Shown: positions 10,959 through 21,960, counted from the stretch's first letter. The stretch: 64,000 nucleotides of DNA from Heterohyrax brucei (GCA_028571685.1 CM053143.1:138542829-138606828), one strand, 5' to 3'. Notes: generated from the sequence alone by a model not told the origin. A program made the numbers and translations.

Positions 10959-12603
10959 AAAAATACCTCTTCCTTATGGAAGTGATGCATTTAGGTTTTT
11001 GTTCTGAAAGAGATGTCTCATGGAGGCTTCAGCAAATAAAGTAATGGTTTTCATAAAGTTGTCTATTTCAGAATATATCCATGACATTTGAGCTATCGGA
11101 TAGTGGAGGCAGCCCCTGTCCTCATCCTGTGAATGAATGCTCAGACAGCAGTTAAGAGTTCTGTGGAATGCTTGGGTAGATTACTGCAGCTTTCTGAGTC
11201 TCCGTTATGTCCACCAGTTTTAGGAGATACCATCACCTGTGTCGGGGCAGAACTGAGGCCACTTTACTTCAGTGACTATATCTGGTGCTCACACGGTGCT
11301 AAGCCCTCTGCTAATATAAACTAAACAGGATATGGCCTTGGTCCCCTGGTCATTAGTCCAAATACACAAATAATTCTCGTACAGAATAGGTTGTGCTTTG
11401 AGCGTGTGCAAAGAAGTGTGTACAAAGAGTTGATGAGTAAACTCATTTTCAGAAGAAATGTCTTATACCTTTTTGATCAAACTGTCTTAGAAGGCTAGGT
11501 CGATACATTTCTGAAACTACTCTAGGATGACAATAGCTAGAGATTCCAGGATTTTCTCCGATTGACTTTGGGAGGCCTTTGCCAATCCTAAAGCTATGTC
11601 TCTGGCCAGGGATGAAGTATCTAGGCCTGGGTCACATGCCCTTCCCATTAGCCAGATCCTGGGTTTTCTCCATCAAGCAATGTGGACTGAGGCTAGGGGA
11701 GGTGTGATTGTCCAGAGGGGGACATGGATCCTGTTATTAAAACAGAGGACTCTGGGAAGCTCACGGTCATAAAGTGCTCTATCTGGTTTGTCCCTTCTCT
11801 AAAACAGCTCCTTATTTGCTCCTGGATAACTTAGATTCCTCTGAGATCTGCATGAGTGACAGTTGTTATTTTCATGGGTTAGAGGAAACAGAGAAGACAT
11901 ATATCATTCACTTTTCTTATAATTGGGAGAGAAACAGTTAACTCTTAGGATGCAACAGTTTTCTTCACTTTTCTAGCTAAGGCAGCTTAAATGTTCCTAC
12001 TACTTCACTGCTGTAACCAAGGGAGCTTCGTGGAGACACTCCAGCCCTTGTGGAATCCCTTAAGTCCTCCACTCCCATTATCCACCTAACCCTGTTTGGG
12101 TCACTCAACCCTAGAAAAGCAAGAATGAAAAACAATAATACTTACTGAGAGACTTACTGTGAAAATTTAATCAGCTCTCAATATGAAATGAATGATGGAG
12201 GAAGACCAAGGAACGCTTTCAAATATATCGTGGCTTGTAGAGCCACCTTGTGAATACATCAAGCGCCACGGGGACTCAGAGCTGCATCTTGGATGTAAAT
12301 TCCTTTTCTTTTCCTAACCTAGATTGGGTGTTCACTTTTATTCTGATTCATACGTAAATGTGAGAACACAGGCAGCTGGAAGAAGGCCACCAGAGAAGAC
12401 AGACTTCTCCGCTGAGACTCCATGATACTGTCCTGAAGGATCTGTACCAGTGAGACGAGGAATGGATGGATAATAATAATGCAAAACAAAGCATAATGTC
12501 AAACATTATTTTCCCCCAAAGCCAATTTTCTGTACTGCATATATAATATGTCATCACTATAATGTGTGTTTGAGATGTGTGAGCCACTACATTTGTGTTT
12601 CTT
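10959..12603. other. Unassigned DNA with possible MIR words
   Basis: GCAGCTTTCTGAGTCTCCGT (near 11190) and GGTGCTCACACGGTGCTAAG (near 11284) resemble MIR but are too short for a firm call. The rest is unassigned. Confidence 0.35.
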
Positions 12604-12805
12604 ATTGTCAAGTGCTGTCAAGATCAACTTTAACTCATGGTGACTTTATGTATAATAGAGCAAAAAGTTGCCCAGTTCTTTGATGCCTTCATGATCGCTG
12701 GTATGTTTGAGTCACTTGGTGTGGCTACTATGCCACTCTGTCTCATTGAGGGTTTTCCTCATTTTTGTTAACACTCTGCTTTACCAAGCGTGATGTCCTT
12801 TTACC
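12604..12805 (-). mobile_element. RTE 3' end fragment
   Basis: The antisense RTE 3' end (GTGCTGTCAAGATCAACTTT, AACTCATGGTGACT) is followed by AGCAAAAAGTTGCCCAGTTC, CTCATTGAGGGTTTTCCTC and CCAAGCGTGATGTCC. It contains the extreme 3' end, so it is separate from the plus-strand copy that follows. Confidence 0.8.
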
Positions 12806-12819
12806 AAATAGACTCACTT

Positions 12820-13871
12820 GTGTAATTCTATACTTTGAAAAGTAAAGATGTCACCTTGAAGACTAAGATGTGTCTGACCCAAGTCATAATATTTTCAATC
12901 ACGTCATAGTAAGTCTGACAATTAAGTTCGCAAAGTCACCCTAGAAAAAGTGCTACAGGCTTCACTGCTGACCATCACTATAGTCACCTTTGAAGCACTG
13001 CCCTTGGGGAGCTGTATACCAACGCCAGTGCCTAGTCTACCCTTCAAAGCAATTTTGGAACTCTTTCTCTGGAATGGCCATCAGAGTTGTCATTGTATTA
13101 CTTTTGACGTCCTGAATGTCATCTAAATGCCTTTCTTTCAATATTTCCTTTATTTTCATGTAAAGAAACAGTCATTGGGGGGCAGGTGAGGTGAACAGGG
13201 AGAATGTCCCAACACAATTATTTGTTTACTGGCTAAAAACTCCCTCACAGACAACTATACAATTAAGTTCATGAACTTGCCACCATGCCACTTTGTGCAA
13301 TGGCCATTTCAGAAAGAGTTCTGAAATAGCTTTGAAGGTGGACTAGGCACTGGCATCGGTGGATAGCTTCCCAATGGGAGTACTTCAAAGGTGACCCTAG
13401 TGGAATTCAGCAGTGAGGTACATAGCACTTAGAACAATTGAATTCATGGACTCGTCAGACCTCAATATGCATTCAAAAGCTGGACAGTGAATAAGGAAGA
13501 CAGAAGAAGAACTGACGCCTTTGATTTGTGGAGTTGGAGAAGAATACCGAATGTCCCATGGACTGCCAAAAGAACCAGCAGATCTGTACTGGAAGAAGTA
13601 CAACCAGAGTGCTCCTTAGAAACAAATATGTCTTACATACTTTGAACATGTTGTCAGGAGAGATCAATCCCTGGAGAAGGACATCATGCTTGGTAAAGTA
13701 GAGGGGCAGCAAAAAAGCGGAAGACCCTCAAGGAGATGGACTGACACAGCAACTGAAACAACGGGCTTACACAGAAAAATGATTGTGGGCATGGTGCAGG
13801 TTTGTGCAGCGTTTTGCTCTGTTGTTCACAGGGTTACTATGAGTTAGAAAGCAGCACCTAACAATAACAAT
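12820..13871 (+). mobile_element. RTE LINE 3' part, split by a mariner-derived element
   Basis: GTCACCTTGAAGACTAAGAT and TTTTCAATCACGTCA come before the insert. After it, GCTGGACAGTGAATAAGGAA, GCCTTTGATTTGTGGAGTTG, GTACAACCAGAGTGCTCCTT and AAGGACATCATGCTTGGTAA run to the 3' end at 13871. Translated words (AFDLWSWRR, STRSVLEEVQPECS-like) are the RTE C-terminus. Stops are present. Confidence 0.85.
12909..13465. mobile_element. Palindromic mariner-derived MITE
   Basis: A left arm of about 170 bp beginning AGTCTGACAATTAAGTTCGC pairs with a right arm (13297-13465) that is its inverted, diverged copy, ending CGTCAGACCTCAA. Both arms carry the 3' end of a mariner transposase gene. The middle holds further antisense transposase sequence and, near 13259, a second end-like word ACAATTAAGTTCATGAACTT. 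TA lies at both edges (12907-12908 and 13466-13467), and the RTE host sequence resumes in register. Confidence 0.75.
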
Positions 13872-14075
13872 TCTATTCTTTAACCAAGAAATCATTTTTG
13901 CCTCCAATTTCTACTATTCTCCCAAGCCTTAATTCCACAGCTCTGAAAACTGCTTGAAAATATTCCTGTACAATATTCTTTTTGAACCTCAAGTGCAACT
14001 TATTTAAAGGACTCAATGAGCAAAACTTCAGGTGAATCTTTGTCAGCTCTGTTCCCTTGTTTTTCTGTGAAATTA

Positions 14076-14243
14076 CAGTAAAACCTATGAAACCTGGAAT
14101 GTGTGTAGTGTGGAAACCTATAAAAGAGGGAAAACAGAAATATTTTCTACTAGAAAGAGCAAAAGAAAGATGGTAAAACTGCACCCTAAGGCAGAAAACT
14201 CGTGAGACCTGGAAAACAGGTTCCAGCTCTCACAGATTTCATG
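14076..14243. mobile_element. Pogo/Tigger-like MITE, copy 1
   Basis: Starts CAGTAAAACCTATGAAACCT after a TA and ends CTCTCACAGATTTCATG before a TA. The ends are imperfect inverted repeats. About 168 bp, non-coding. Related to 21630-21784. Confidence 0.6.
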
Positions 14244-14383
14244 TATATATATCTCTCTACTCATCTGTCAATCTAAATTTCCCTGATTAAATATCTGTAG
14301 CATTTTTGCTCTGCAGCTACTCTTCGTTAGGCACTGGGAAAACAATGAGAAGAATTAACAGCTGCTAGTGCTTTGCCTCAATG

Positions 14384-14782
14384 TGGGAGTTGGACTGAAT
14401 TGGGTTTCCCAAAACATCTATTGAGGCCTTGGCCCTGTACCTATAGATCTGACTCTGTTTGGAAATAGGATTTTTCTTTTGTTGTGTTAATAAGGTTATA
14501 CCAGAATAAGGTGGGTCCTAAACCTAATCACTTCTGAGTTATAAAAAGAGCAGAATAGAATAGACACCCACAGGTGGGAGACAGATGCCAAGGGATACGA
14601 AAAAACACCAAGGAATGTCAGGAGTCACCAGAAACTAGGAGAGCAGCCCATAGAAAGAACTGACACCGCTAAGCTTCTTATTTGGAATGTTAGCCTCTAT
14701 AACTATGAGAAAGTAATTTTCTGTTATTTAAAGTCATCCACATGTTGTATTTCTCTTATAGCAGCTCTGGGTGATTAAAACA
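14384..14782 (+). mobile_element. MaLR/ERVL-like solo LTR
   Basis: Opens with TGGACTGAATTGGGTTTCCC, carries CCTAATCACTTCTGAGTTAT and ATAAAAAGAGC in the promoter-like third, and ends AGCAGCTCTGGGTGATTAAA followed by ACA. The order matches MLT/MST-type LTRs. No internal retroviral sequence adjoins. Confidence 0.65.
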
Positions 14783-14784
14783 GG

Positions 14785-15300
14785 TGTCATGGATTAAATT
14801 GTGTCCCTCTCCAAATATCTGTCAACTGGGCTAGGCTATGATTTCCTGTATTGTGTGACTGTACACCATTTTGTCACCTGATACGATTTTCCTATGTGTT
14901 ATAAGTCCTGCCTCTACGATGTTAGCAAGGTGGAATTAGGGACAGTTATGTTAATAACGTAGGACTCAAATCTCTAAGATTAGTTTTTGTCTTAATCTCT
15001 TTTGAGACATAAAAGAGAGTTGCAAGCAAAGAGACTTGGGGACTTCATTGCCTAGAAACAAAAGCCAGGAGAACAGTGGGTCCTTTGGACCCAGGGTCCC
15101 TGTGTTGAGAAGTGACTCAATCAGGGAAGACTGCTGACCAACTCCTCCCTCCAGAGCTGACAGAGAGAAAGCTTTCCCCTGGAGCTGGCACCCTGAATTC
15201 AGATTTGCAGCCTTCTAGACTCTGAGAGAACAAATTTGTCTTTGTGAAAAGCCATCTGTTTGTGGTATTTCTGTTATAGTACCAATAGATGACTAAGACA
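14785..15300 (+). mobile_element. Solo LTR, family A, 5-bp target duplication
   Basis: Starts TGTCATGGATTAAATTGTGT and ends ACCAATAGATGACTAAGACA. ACAGG occurs immediately before (14780-14784) and immediately after (15301-15305). A TATA-like ACATAAAAGAGAGTTG lies mid-element. It landed at the 3' edge of the preceding LTR. Confidence 0.85.
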
Positions 15301-15305
15301 ACAGG

Positions 15306-15860
15306 GGAGACAGACATTAATCAAGTAATCACAGAAACAAATGAGGAATTATAACTACGACAAGCATTACAAAGAAGTTTTAGGCCACCTGATTCTTCTT
15401 TCATAATCCGTCACGAGCCTGTTCCTTATTTTCTTCATTACAACCACAGACTTTGGCCAGGCCTTTAACATCTCATATCCAGAGATCTGCAAATGACCTC
15501 CTATTCTATTCCTCCACTCAGTACAGTGTGAGCACTCCTCATTGCCAATGCATCTTTTACGTTTTTATTGTGGGACTCATTCTCTGAAATGACCTTTTTA
15601 TTGGACCCCTCCACCATTGCTATCTATGCTTTAAGATCTGGCCGGAGTGCCACCCCTGCATGGACTCCATCCTGTTCTCTGCAGCCTGAATTGCTCTCCT
15701 GCCTCTTCCCCAAAGATGAACACTTGGACCATATCATTCTGGTGATATTTCTTAAATGTCATGCTCATTTATATCCCTCTACTCCCCGGCTCATTTGTAA
15801 CTGCTACAAGGCAAGAACTCAATGTTGTGGTCATTTGTCATTCTTTTGGCACTCCTTTCT
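15306..15860 (+). repeat. Probable L2-like LINE remnant
   Basis: C/T-rich 15400-15700 leads to CTCGGCTCATTTG-like and TGCTACAAGGCAAGAACTCA words, in the order of an L2 3' end. Divergence is high, so the call is weak. Confidence 0.35.
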
Positions 15861-16270
15861 TATATTTTGAAATTGAATCTTGGTGGGAGGCCCTCATACT
15901 TTGATGCTGCGTGCCACGTACTCATATTTCCAGCCTTGGTGACAGTTAGAGTGTGGTCATATGACTTATTTCTCTCCAAGCAGAGGCCCCAATCAAGGCT
16001 TTGAATAGAGAGCTAATGATGCAAAGCTTCAGGGACATCCTTGGGTATTCTCTGGTGGTAGTGGCAGTCCAAGAGGACCGAGTTCCCAGAGTTAGCAGTG
16101 CCAGCAGGGCTGACACTTCCACGTCCCGTGACAGTGGAGTCAGAGGTGGTGATTTCCTTACCAGGTTGTTTCCACAAGGTGGCGTCAGGTGTTGTTGCTC
16201 TCTGCATAGCCACACTCTTTAGAATTGCTTGAGCTGCTCAATATCCTTTTATGAATTTCTTTCCTCCTGA
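15861..16270. other. Unassigned, possibly old repeat
   Basis: TTGGTGACAGTTAGAGTGTG and GTCATATGACTTATTTCTCT have the look of an old mammalian repeat also suspected at 45740-46430 and 63300-63640. Overlapping 60-90 codon frames on both strands have no recognisable domain. Confidence 0.3.
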
Positions 16271-16430
16271 GGGGCTTTGGTTGCACAGCAGTTAAATGTT
16301 TGGCTGTTAATCAAGAGGTCAGCAGTTCAAGTCCACCAGCTGCTCCTTTTAAACCCTATGGGGCATTTCTGCTCTGCCCTATAGGGTCACTATGAGTCAG
16401 AGTTGATGCCATGGCAACATTTTTGTCTTG
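16271..16430 (+). mobile_element. AfroSINE, subtype A
   Basis: GGGGCTTTGGTTGCACAGCA, GGCTGTTAATCAAGAGGTCA, AGTCCACCAGCTGCTCC, CCTATAGGGTCACTATGAGT and the tail GAGTTGATGCCATGGCAAC. Confidence 0.9.
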
Positions 16431-16439
16431 TTTTGTTTT

Positions 16440-16665
16440 TCTCTCTTCTTAGCTCATTCAGAGTCCAGAAACAGCCTGAAGTTTACAAATATTTGTTGAA
16501 TAAATAAATGAATGAATCTATTATTGATAGATATATGATCTGTAGCCTCTCTAAGATTCAATTTCCTCTTCTATAATTGGGCTAATAATTCCTACCCCAG
16601 AGGGATATTGTAAGGATTGCAGAAGATAAGGTATGCACAGCCTAGCAGCTGGTAAATAACCAGAA
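16440..16665 (+). repeat. L2 3' tail followed by MIR
   Basis: ACAAATATTTGTTGAATAAA with ATGAATGAAT is a typical L2 end. It is followed by MIR core words: TGTAGCCTCTCTAAGATTCA, CCTCTTCTATAATTGGGCTA, ATATTGTAAGGATTGCAGAA. Confidence 0.6.
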
Positions 16666-17399
16666 AAGGGTGGTCAGGGCTGGTAGAAATAGGGATCTGA
16701 TGATGGAGATGAAAACAAGTCAATGCCCCAGCTTGCGAGAGGAGGCAATAACATGAGAAATTTCCATCTGTCAGTGACAGTCATCCTAGACTTCAAAATT
16801 TGCTACATTACAATCTATATTTAAACGTTGGCTGGCTTTCTGCTTTTATGAATCTGTGGGTTGTTTGCATGAGCTTATCACCTGGATGGCCAGGTGGACT
16901 CGACTCTGTGTGAACAGCTCTCTCAGGAGGGCATATTCTAAAGCAGCTCTTTCCTTTTACAACACGATGTGACTTTGAGAGCCTTTAACAAAGCCAGCAT
17001 TTGGAGCAGGCATCCAATATCAGGAAAACCAAATTTAATAGCTTGGGACAAAATCTTGAGCTAGCATCAAATCTTAAGCTAAAACAAGAGAGTTCTAAAG
17101 ACCTAGAGCACCCCTTGCAGGGCAATTAGGGAACTTGAAGAATAAAAGTCAAAGAAAGCTCAGAAAGACAGACAAACAAAACAAAAACACAGCAAGAGTT
17201 TAAGCAAAGGGAGAATAACTGAACAGAGAACAGCTGACCAGACAGGGAGGAGGCAGAAGCAGAGAGTAACCTGATTCTGACACCAGTTGCTGAAACATAA
17301 GGACAGTCTTAAAACTGTGTAATGTGGCAAAGACTGTTGATCAAGTATATGTCCTTTATATTTCTATCAACAGATGATTATAACTCTCAAATTATTATG
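16666..17399. other. Unassigned DNA
   Basis: No repeat recognised. The stretch 17150-17300 is A-rich and purine-rich. Confidence 0.35.
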
Positions 17400-17450
17400 C
17401 CAAGGGTCGCCATGAGTTGGAGCCGACTCAACGGCGCTTGGCTAAGGTTA
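17400..17450 (+). mobile_element. AfroSINE/RTE tail fragment
   Basis: AAGGGTCGCCATGAGTTGGA followed by GCCGACTCAACGGCGCTTGG is only the shared 3' tail. It is little diverged compared with neighbouring repeats. Confidence 0.7.
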
Positions 17451-17509
17451 AATTTCTTGATATATTTCCATTAATTTTTATTTTTAAAAGATTGCTTATC
17501 TTCCTTTAA

Positions 17510-18353
17510 CACAAAAATCCTCCCAACTGGACTGATAAACACTATCGTGATAAATGAAGAAGAAACTGACATAGTCAAAGATGTCATTCTATTCTACAAT
17601 AATCAATGCCTATGAAACCAGCAGTCAAAACAACAACAACAATAAAAATGTAATGCATTGGGCAAATCTGCTGAAAAAGATGTCTTTAAACATCTAAAAA
17701 GCGAGATGTCACTTTGACTAAGGTGTACCTAACTCGACCTATGGTCTTTTCAATTGCCTCATATGCGTGCAAAGGCTATACAATGAAAAAGAAAGAAGGA
17801 AGGAACAGTGGGAATAAGGGACAAAGGAAGGAGACAAAGTGAAAAAAGAGAAAGAAAAATGAAAAAAGAGGAAGACATGAAGGAGGCAGAGAAAGAAAGA
17901 AAGAGGGAGAGAGAAAGGAAGAGAGAGAGAAGGAAGGAAGGAAAGGGGAGAGAGAGAGAAAGAAAAAGACAGAGAGAAAAGAGAGAGAGAGAGAAAGGAA
18001 TCAGTGCGTTTGAACTATGGGTTGGGGAAAATATTGAACATACTGTGGACTTCCATGCCAGAAGGACGAACAAATCAGCCTTACAAGAAATACGAGAATA
18101 TTCCTTAGAAATGTGATTGATAAGAGTTTAGACATGTTATCAGCAAAGACCAGTCACTTTTGGACATCACATTTGATAAAACAGAAGGTCAGAGAAGATA
18201 AGGACACCCTTCAGGACACGAATTTTCACAGTAGCTAAAACAGTGGACTCAAAACAGCAATGACCATGAAGATGTTGGAGGACTGGGCACATTTTGTCCT
18301 GTTATTCATAAGGACACCACTAGTCAGAACTCACTCAAAAACAAATAATAACA
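17510..18353 (+). mobile_element. RTE LINE 3' part with a GA-rich expansion
   Basis: AACTGGACTGATAAACACTA, TGGGCAAATCTGCTGAAAAA and GACTAAGGTGTACCTAACTC are the RTE region after the RT core. After a purine-rich expansion the copy resumes at TTTGAACTATGGGTTGGGGA and ends in tail sequence at 18353. Highly diverged. Confidence 0.75.
17787..18000 (+). repeat. GA/GAAA-rich purine tract (~210 bp)
   Basis: Almost pure A/G on the plus strand (GAAGG, GAAAG and GAGA units mixed). It sits where the RTE copy normally has GAATAAGGAAGACCGAAGAAG. Frames through it yield Lys/Arg/Glu-rich (plus) or Ser/Leu-rich (minus) low-complexity products, which are artefacts. Confidence 0.85.
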
Positions 18354-18499
18354 AATCTTTTGGTGGCTGAGTTTTGGTGCTCTCTTAAATGTTGTTTCTG
18401 AGGCAAATGCTCACTCAGTCTCACCCTAGTGCTGGCCCTGCCTCTACCAAACTACAGTTGGCAAATCCTCTGCCTCCCAATACAAAGCTGAGAGGTACA

Positions 18500-18590
18500 T
18501 ATTTATAGTTCCATTTTATGGCTGAAAAAGCTGAATCACAGAAAGGTTAAGTATCTTGCTGAACTTCACGTGGTGAATTGCCAACTATAA
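18500..18590 (-). repeat. MIR fragment
   Basis: TTCCATTTTATGGCTGAAAA, GAAAGGTTAAGTATCTTGCT and the flanking order match antisense MIR. Confidence 0.55.
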
Positions 18591-18754
18591 GCTGCTCAGG
18601 CTAAATCTGAACACAAACTGCATTTTTTTCCACCAAACAGAATCTCAGTCCAAGGCAGTAATGCAAAGAGCAGCAAGCCAAGTACGAACAGGCCAAAACA
18701 TACTAATAAAATTCATTCTCAGAGTATTATCATTGAAATTGAGATGATGGTTAG

Positions 18755-18889
18755 TTTCTTTTGATTCAGCAACTCAAGAACTCATAGCAACTTTAAGTGT
18801 AACTGAACAAAATGTTGCCTGGTTCTATACTGCCTTTGTGATCTTTGATATATTGAAGCCCATTGTTGTTGCCATGGTGAAAATTTATC
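18755..18889 (-). mobile_element. RTE 3' end fragment, left of an LTR
   Basis: TTTTGATTCAGCAACTCAAG, then ACAAAATGTTGCCTGGTTCT and TGAAGCCCATTGTTGTTGCC are the antisense RTE 3' end. The copy continues beyond the LTR at 19379. Confidence 0.75.
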
Positions 18890-19378
18890 TGTTATGAATT
18901 GAATTATGTTCCCCTAAAATGTGTGTTAACTTGGCTAGGTCATGATTCCCAGTATTGTATGGTTGCCCTGCCTTTTGTGATCTGATGGATTTATCCTGTA
19001 TGTTGTAAATCTCTACGATGTTAACCCAGCAGGATTGGAAGCATTTATCTTAATAAGGCATGACACAGTCTACAGGATTAGGTTGTGTTTTGAGTTAACA
19101 TTTTTTGAGATATACAAGATAGAAGTAAGTAGAGAGGAAGGGGACTTCCTACCACCAAAGAAGAATATGCGGGAGCATGGTGCATTTTTGGATCTGGGAT
19201 CTCTATTCTGAGAAGCTCCTAGATCAGAGGAAGACTGATAACAAGGAACTTCCTTCAGAGCTGGGTGGTGCCATGAATTCAAACTTCCAGGCTTCTAAAC
19301 TGAGAGAATAAATTTCTGTTTGTTAAAGCTATTCACTTGTGTTATTTCTGTTGCAGCAGCACTAGACAAATAGTCGTA
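18890..19378 (+). mobile_element. Solo LTR, family A, inside RTE
   Basis: Starts TGTTATGAATTGAATTATGT, contains AACTTGGCTAGGTCATGATT and CCAGTATTGTATGGTTGCCC, and ends near TTGCAGCAGCACTAGACAAA. RTE sequence flanks it in continuous order. Confidence 0.8.
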
Positions 19379-19890
19379 AGATACCATCTAATGGAGGGTT
19401 TCCCTCATTTTTGGTGGCCTTCTACTTTACCAAACATGATATCTCTATATTCATGATAATGTGTTCAAAGTAAGCAGGATGGAGCTTCACTATCCTCTCT
19501 TCTAAGGAGCATTCCAATTGTATTTCTTCTAAGAATGATTTGTTTGTTCTTTTGACAGCCGATGGTATAGCCAACACTCTCTGCCAACATGATTTAAGTA
19601 CATCAGTTCGTTTTCTGTCTCTCTGTCCCCGCTGTCCAGCTTTTGCATTCATATGAGGCAGTTAAAAAGACCACCGACCATAGTCATCAAAGTGACATCT
19701 TTGTTTTCTAGATCTTTAAAGACCTCTTGTGTAACACATTTGTCCAGTGCAATACTTTGTTCAGTTTTTTGACTCTTGCTTTCATGAGTACTGATTATTG
19801 ATCCAAATAGAGTGAAATCCTTGGCAACTTCAATTTTTTTCTCTGTTTATCATACTGTTGTTTATCCCTCCTGTTGTGAAGATTTTTTGT
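19379..19890 (-). mobile_element. RTE fragment, right of the LTR
   Basis: TAATGGAGGGTTTCCCTCAT, CCAAACATGATATCTC, GGAGCATTCCAATTGTATTT, TCAGTTCGTTTTCTGTCTCT and CCTTGGCAACTTCAATTTTT run in RTE antisense order. It continues the piece at 18755-18889. Confidence 0.82.
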
Positions 19891-19988
19891 TGTTGTTGTT
19901 ATCACAGGATGCTTAATGTGGGATGATGACAAGAGTCCAAGCAATTGCTTTCCAAAGAGTCTTTGGCAAATGTCTCCAGAAAAGTTGT

Positions 19989-20412
19989 TGTCATGGATTG
20001 AAATGTGTCCCCCCAAAGTGTGTATGAAATTGGCTAGCTATGAGTCCAAGTACTGTGTGATTTTTATTTCCCCCACGTGTTGTGTATGCTGCCTCTGTGA
20101 TGTTAACAAGGGAGGATAGGCAGCAGCTATGTTAGTGAAGCAGAGCTTAATCTACAAGTCTGGACTGTGCTGAGGTCATCTCTTGAGAGATAAAAGGAAA
20201 TGCAAGTGAGCAGAGGGCTGGGACTCTCAAATCACGAAGAAAGCAATACCAAGAGCAGAGCATGTGCTTTGAACCTGAGGTTTCTGTTCCAAGATGCTCT
20301 CATATTGAATGTGAACTTGTAGCTTACCAGATTGTAACAATAAAATTTCTCTTGGCTTTAAAGTCATCCAGTTGGGGTATTTCTGTTACAGCAGTGCTAG
20401 ACGACTAAGACA
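19989..20412 (+). mobile_element. Solo LTR, family A
   Basis: Starts TGTCATGGATTGAAATGTGT and ends GCAGTGCTAGACGACTAAGA followed by CA. The flanks are GTTGT on the left and GCTGT on the right, consistent with a 5-bp duplication with one later change. Confidence 0.82.
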
Positions 20413-21319
20413 GCTGTGTTGAAGGAAACGTTTTCACCTCTCTTATTCAGTGTTCTTTGTTCCAAAGAAATATCTTTCTTAAGAAACTCTTTAAACTGTC
20501 CACTGGATTGGGCATGCATACCAGTTCAGTGAGTCAAAACTCTCCTTTTGCTCTCTTGGTTCATCATAGCAACCTGCTTTAAGAGTTCATTTCTTCTTAG
20601 TTTAAATCAGGAATTGGTTGCCCTTAGAGACATGACATCAAAGCCTTTTTTAATTAAATTTCTGAGAAACTTGGCAGAATGCAAAAGAAAACATTTGACC
20701 AGCCAGGCAATCTTCATGAGAATGATATCCATAAGTTTTACAAAAAAATTGGTTTCATTATTTTGTAATTATAACTCATGTTCTCTAACATGCTTATCTA
20801 CAGAGAGCTTTCAAGCGCATATGCAATCACCTGAAAAAAGGCAGCACACTTAGACTTTGGCCACAGGTGGCAACACTCCTCAATAGTCCTTGAAGTACAA
20901 ACTTCAATACTAAGGGTACTGAGGGAAGAAGATGCTCTCCTCTCTTTGAAATGCTTGTTTGCCATTCGAAAAAGTGTTAGCATTTGATTAGGGACACTGG
21001 TAGATGAATGTGTCATGGAAGATCCAAGAAAGTCAAGAACTCATCAACTGTCTCATTCATACACTTCAGTCTTTGAGTTGTAACAATGCTAATAGAGTTT
21101 GGAATTATATACAGACTCTCCTTGTGTGGAGGAATAGACATTTCCATTAAATAAATGTGTCAGAAAAATTTTTCTGAAAGAGAAATAGCTGTGATAATGC
21201 TACTCTTTTAAAATATCTCCCAAGAATTGCCTATTATTAAATAATCTGGGAAAATATAATTAAATGTTCTTAAAGGGAACAGTTTTTATCTATTAAATGT
21301 CCCTAGTGCACTATGCATT
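20413..21319. other. Unassigned DNA
   Basis: AT-rich sequence. A 101-codon plus-strand frame (20548-20853) has no recognisable domain. No repeat recognised. Confidence 0.35.
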
Positions 21320-21629
21320 ATTTCACTTACTTACTCAAAAAGTAGTGTTCCAGGAGCTGAAGATGTGGAGGTGACTAAGACTTATAAAGTTCTGCCTTCT
21401 CAAGCTTATGTTCTGAGGGAGAGACAGGCTATAAGGAAGCAAACCCTTCAATAACATAATCCTAGGTACTAATGAAAAACCATAAATCAGGGTGAGGGAT
21501 AGAGACTGACAAGGTTGGAGGGGCTACTGTAGACAGCGTATTTAGGGAAGACCTTTCTAAGAAGCTGGTTTTTGAACAAATATTTGAATAACATGAGTGT
21601 GTGAGTAGTCTAGAGAAATATTTTACATA

Positions 21630-21784
21630 CAGTAAAACCTGCAAAAGCCAGAACCTGTATAAGGTGGAAATATGTGACAGAAGGAAAATTCAAATGTTTT
21701 GCATTAATAGGCAGTGATGGAAGACTTGCAAGACCCTCAGTAAGAAAGCAGTCAGTTAAGCTCCAGTTTTCACAGGTTTCATTG
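21630..21784. mobile_element. Pogo/Tigger-like MITE, copy 2
   Basis: Starts CAGTAAAACCTGCAAAAGCC and ends CAGTTTTCACAGGTTTCATT followed by G. TA lies immediately outside on both sides (21628-21629, 21785-21786). The ends are inverted repeats of about 23 bp, and it is about 155 bp long. Confidence 0.68.
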
Positions 21785-21787
21785 TAT

Positions 21788-21960
21788 ATCCCTGGTCACA
21801 CTCAGCCACTAACTGTAAGGTCAATGGTTCAAACCTACTCGGTGGTTCCATGGGAAAAAAGACCTGGTGATGTAACTGAATAAGGATTACAGCCTGGAGA
21901 ACCCTTTGGGACTCATCTACTCTGTTGTAAGGTTGCTGTGAGTCAGAACTGACTCAAACT
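21788..21960 (+). mobile_element. AfroSINE, subtype C
   Basis: TCCCTGGTCACACTCAGCCA, GGTCAATGGTTCAAACCTAC, AAAAGACCTGGTGATGTAAC, GATTACAGCCTGGAGAACCC and the tail TTGCTGTGAGTCAGAACTGA. Confidence 0.78.

Noticed and set aside
14384-15300. Two adjacent LTRs as a compact provirus
   Set aside because: They differ markedly in sequence and the second has its own ACAGG duplication overlapping the first, so they are separate insertions.
16001-16222. Overlapping 66-89 codon frames on both strands
   Set aside because: No domain and no coding signature. The segment looks like an old repeat.
17759-18116. Lys/Arg/Glu-rich and Ser/Leu-rich frames on opposite strands
   Set aside because: Both are translations of the GA-rich tract inside a dead RTE copy.
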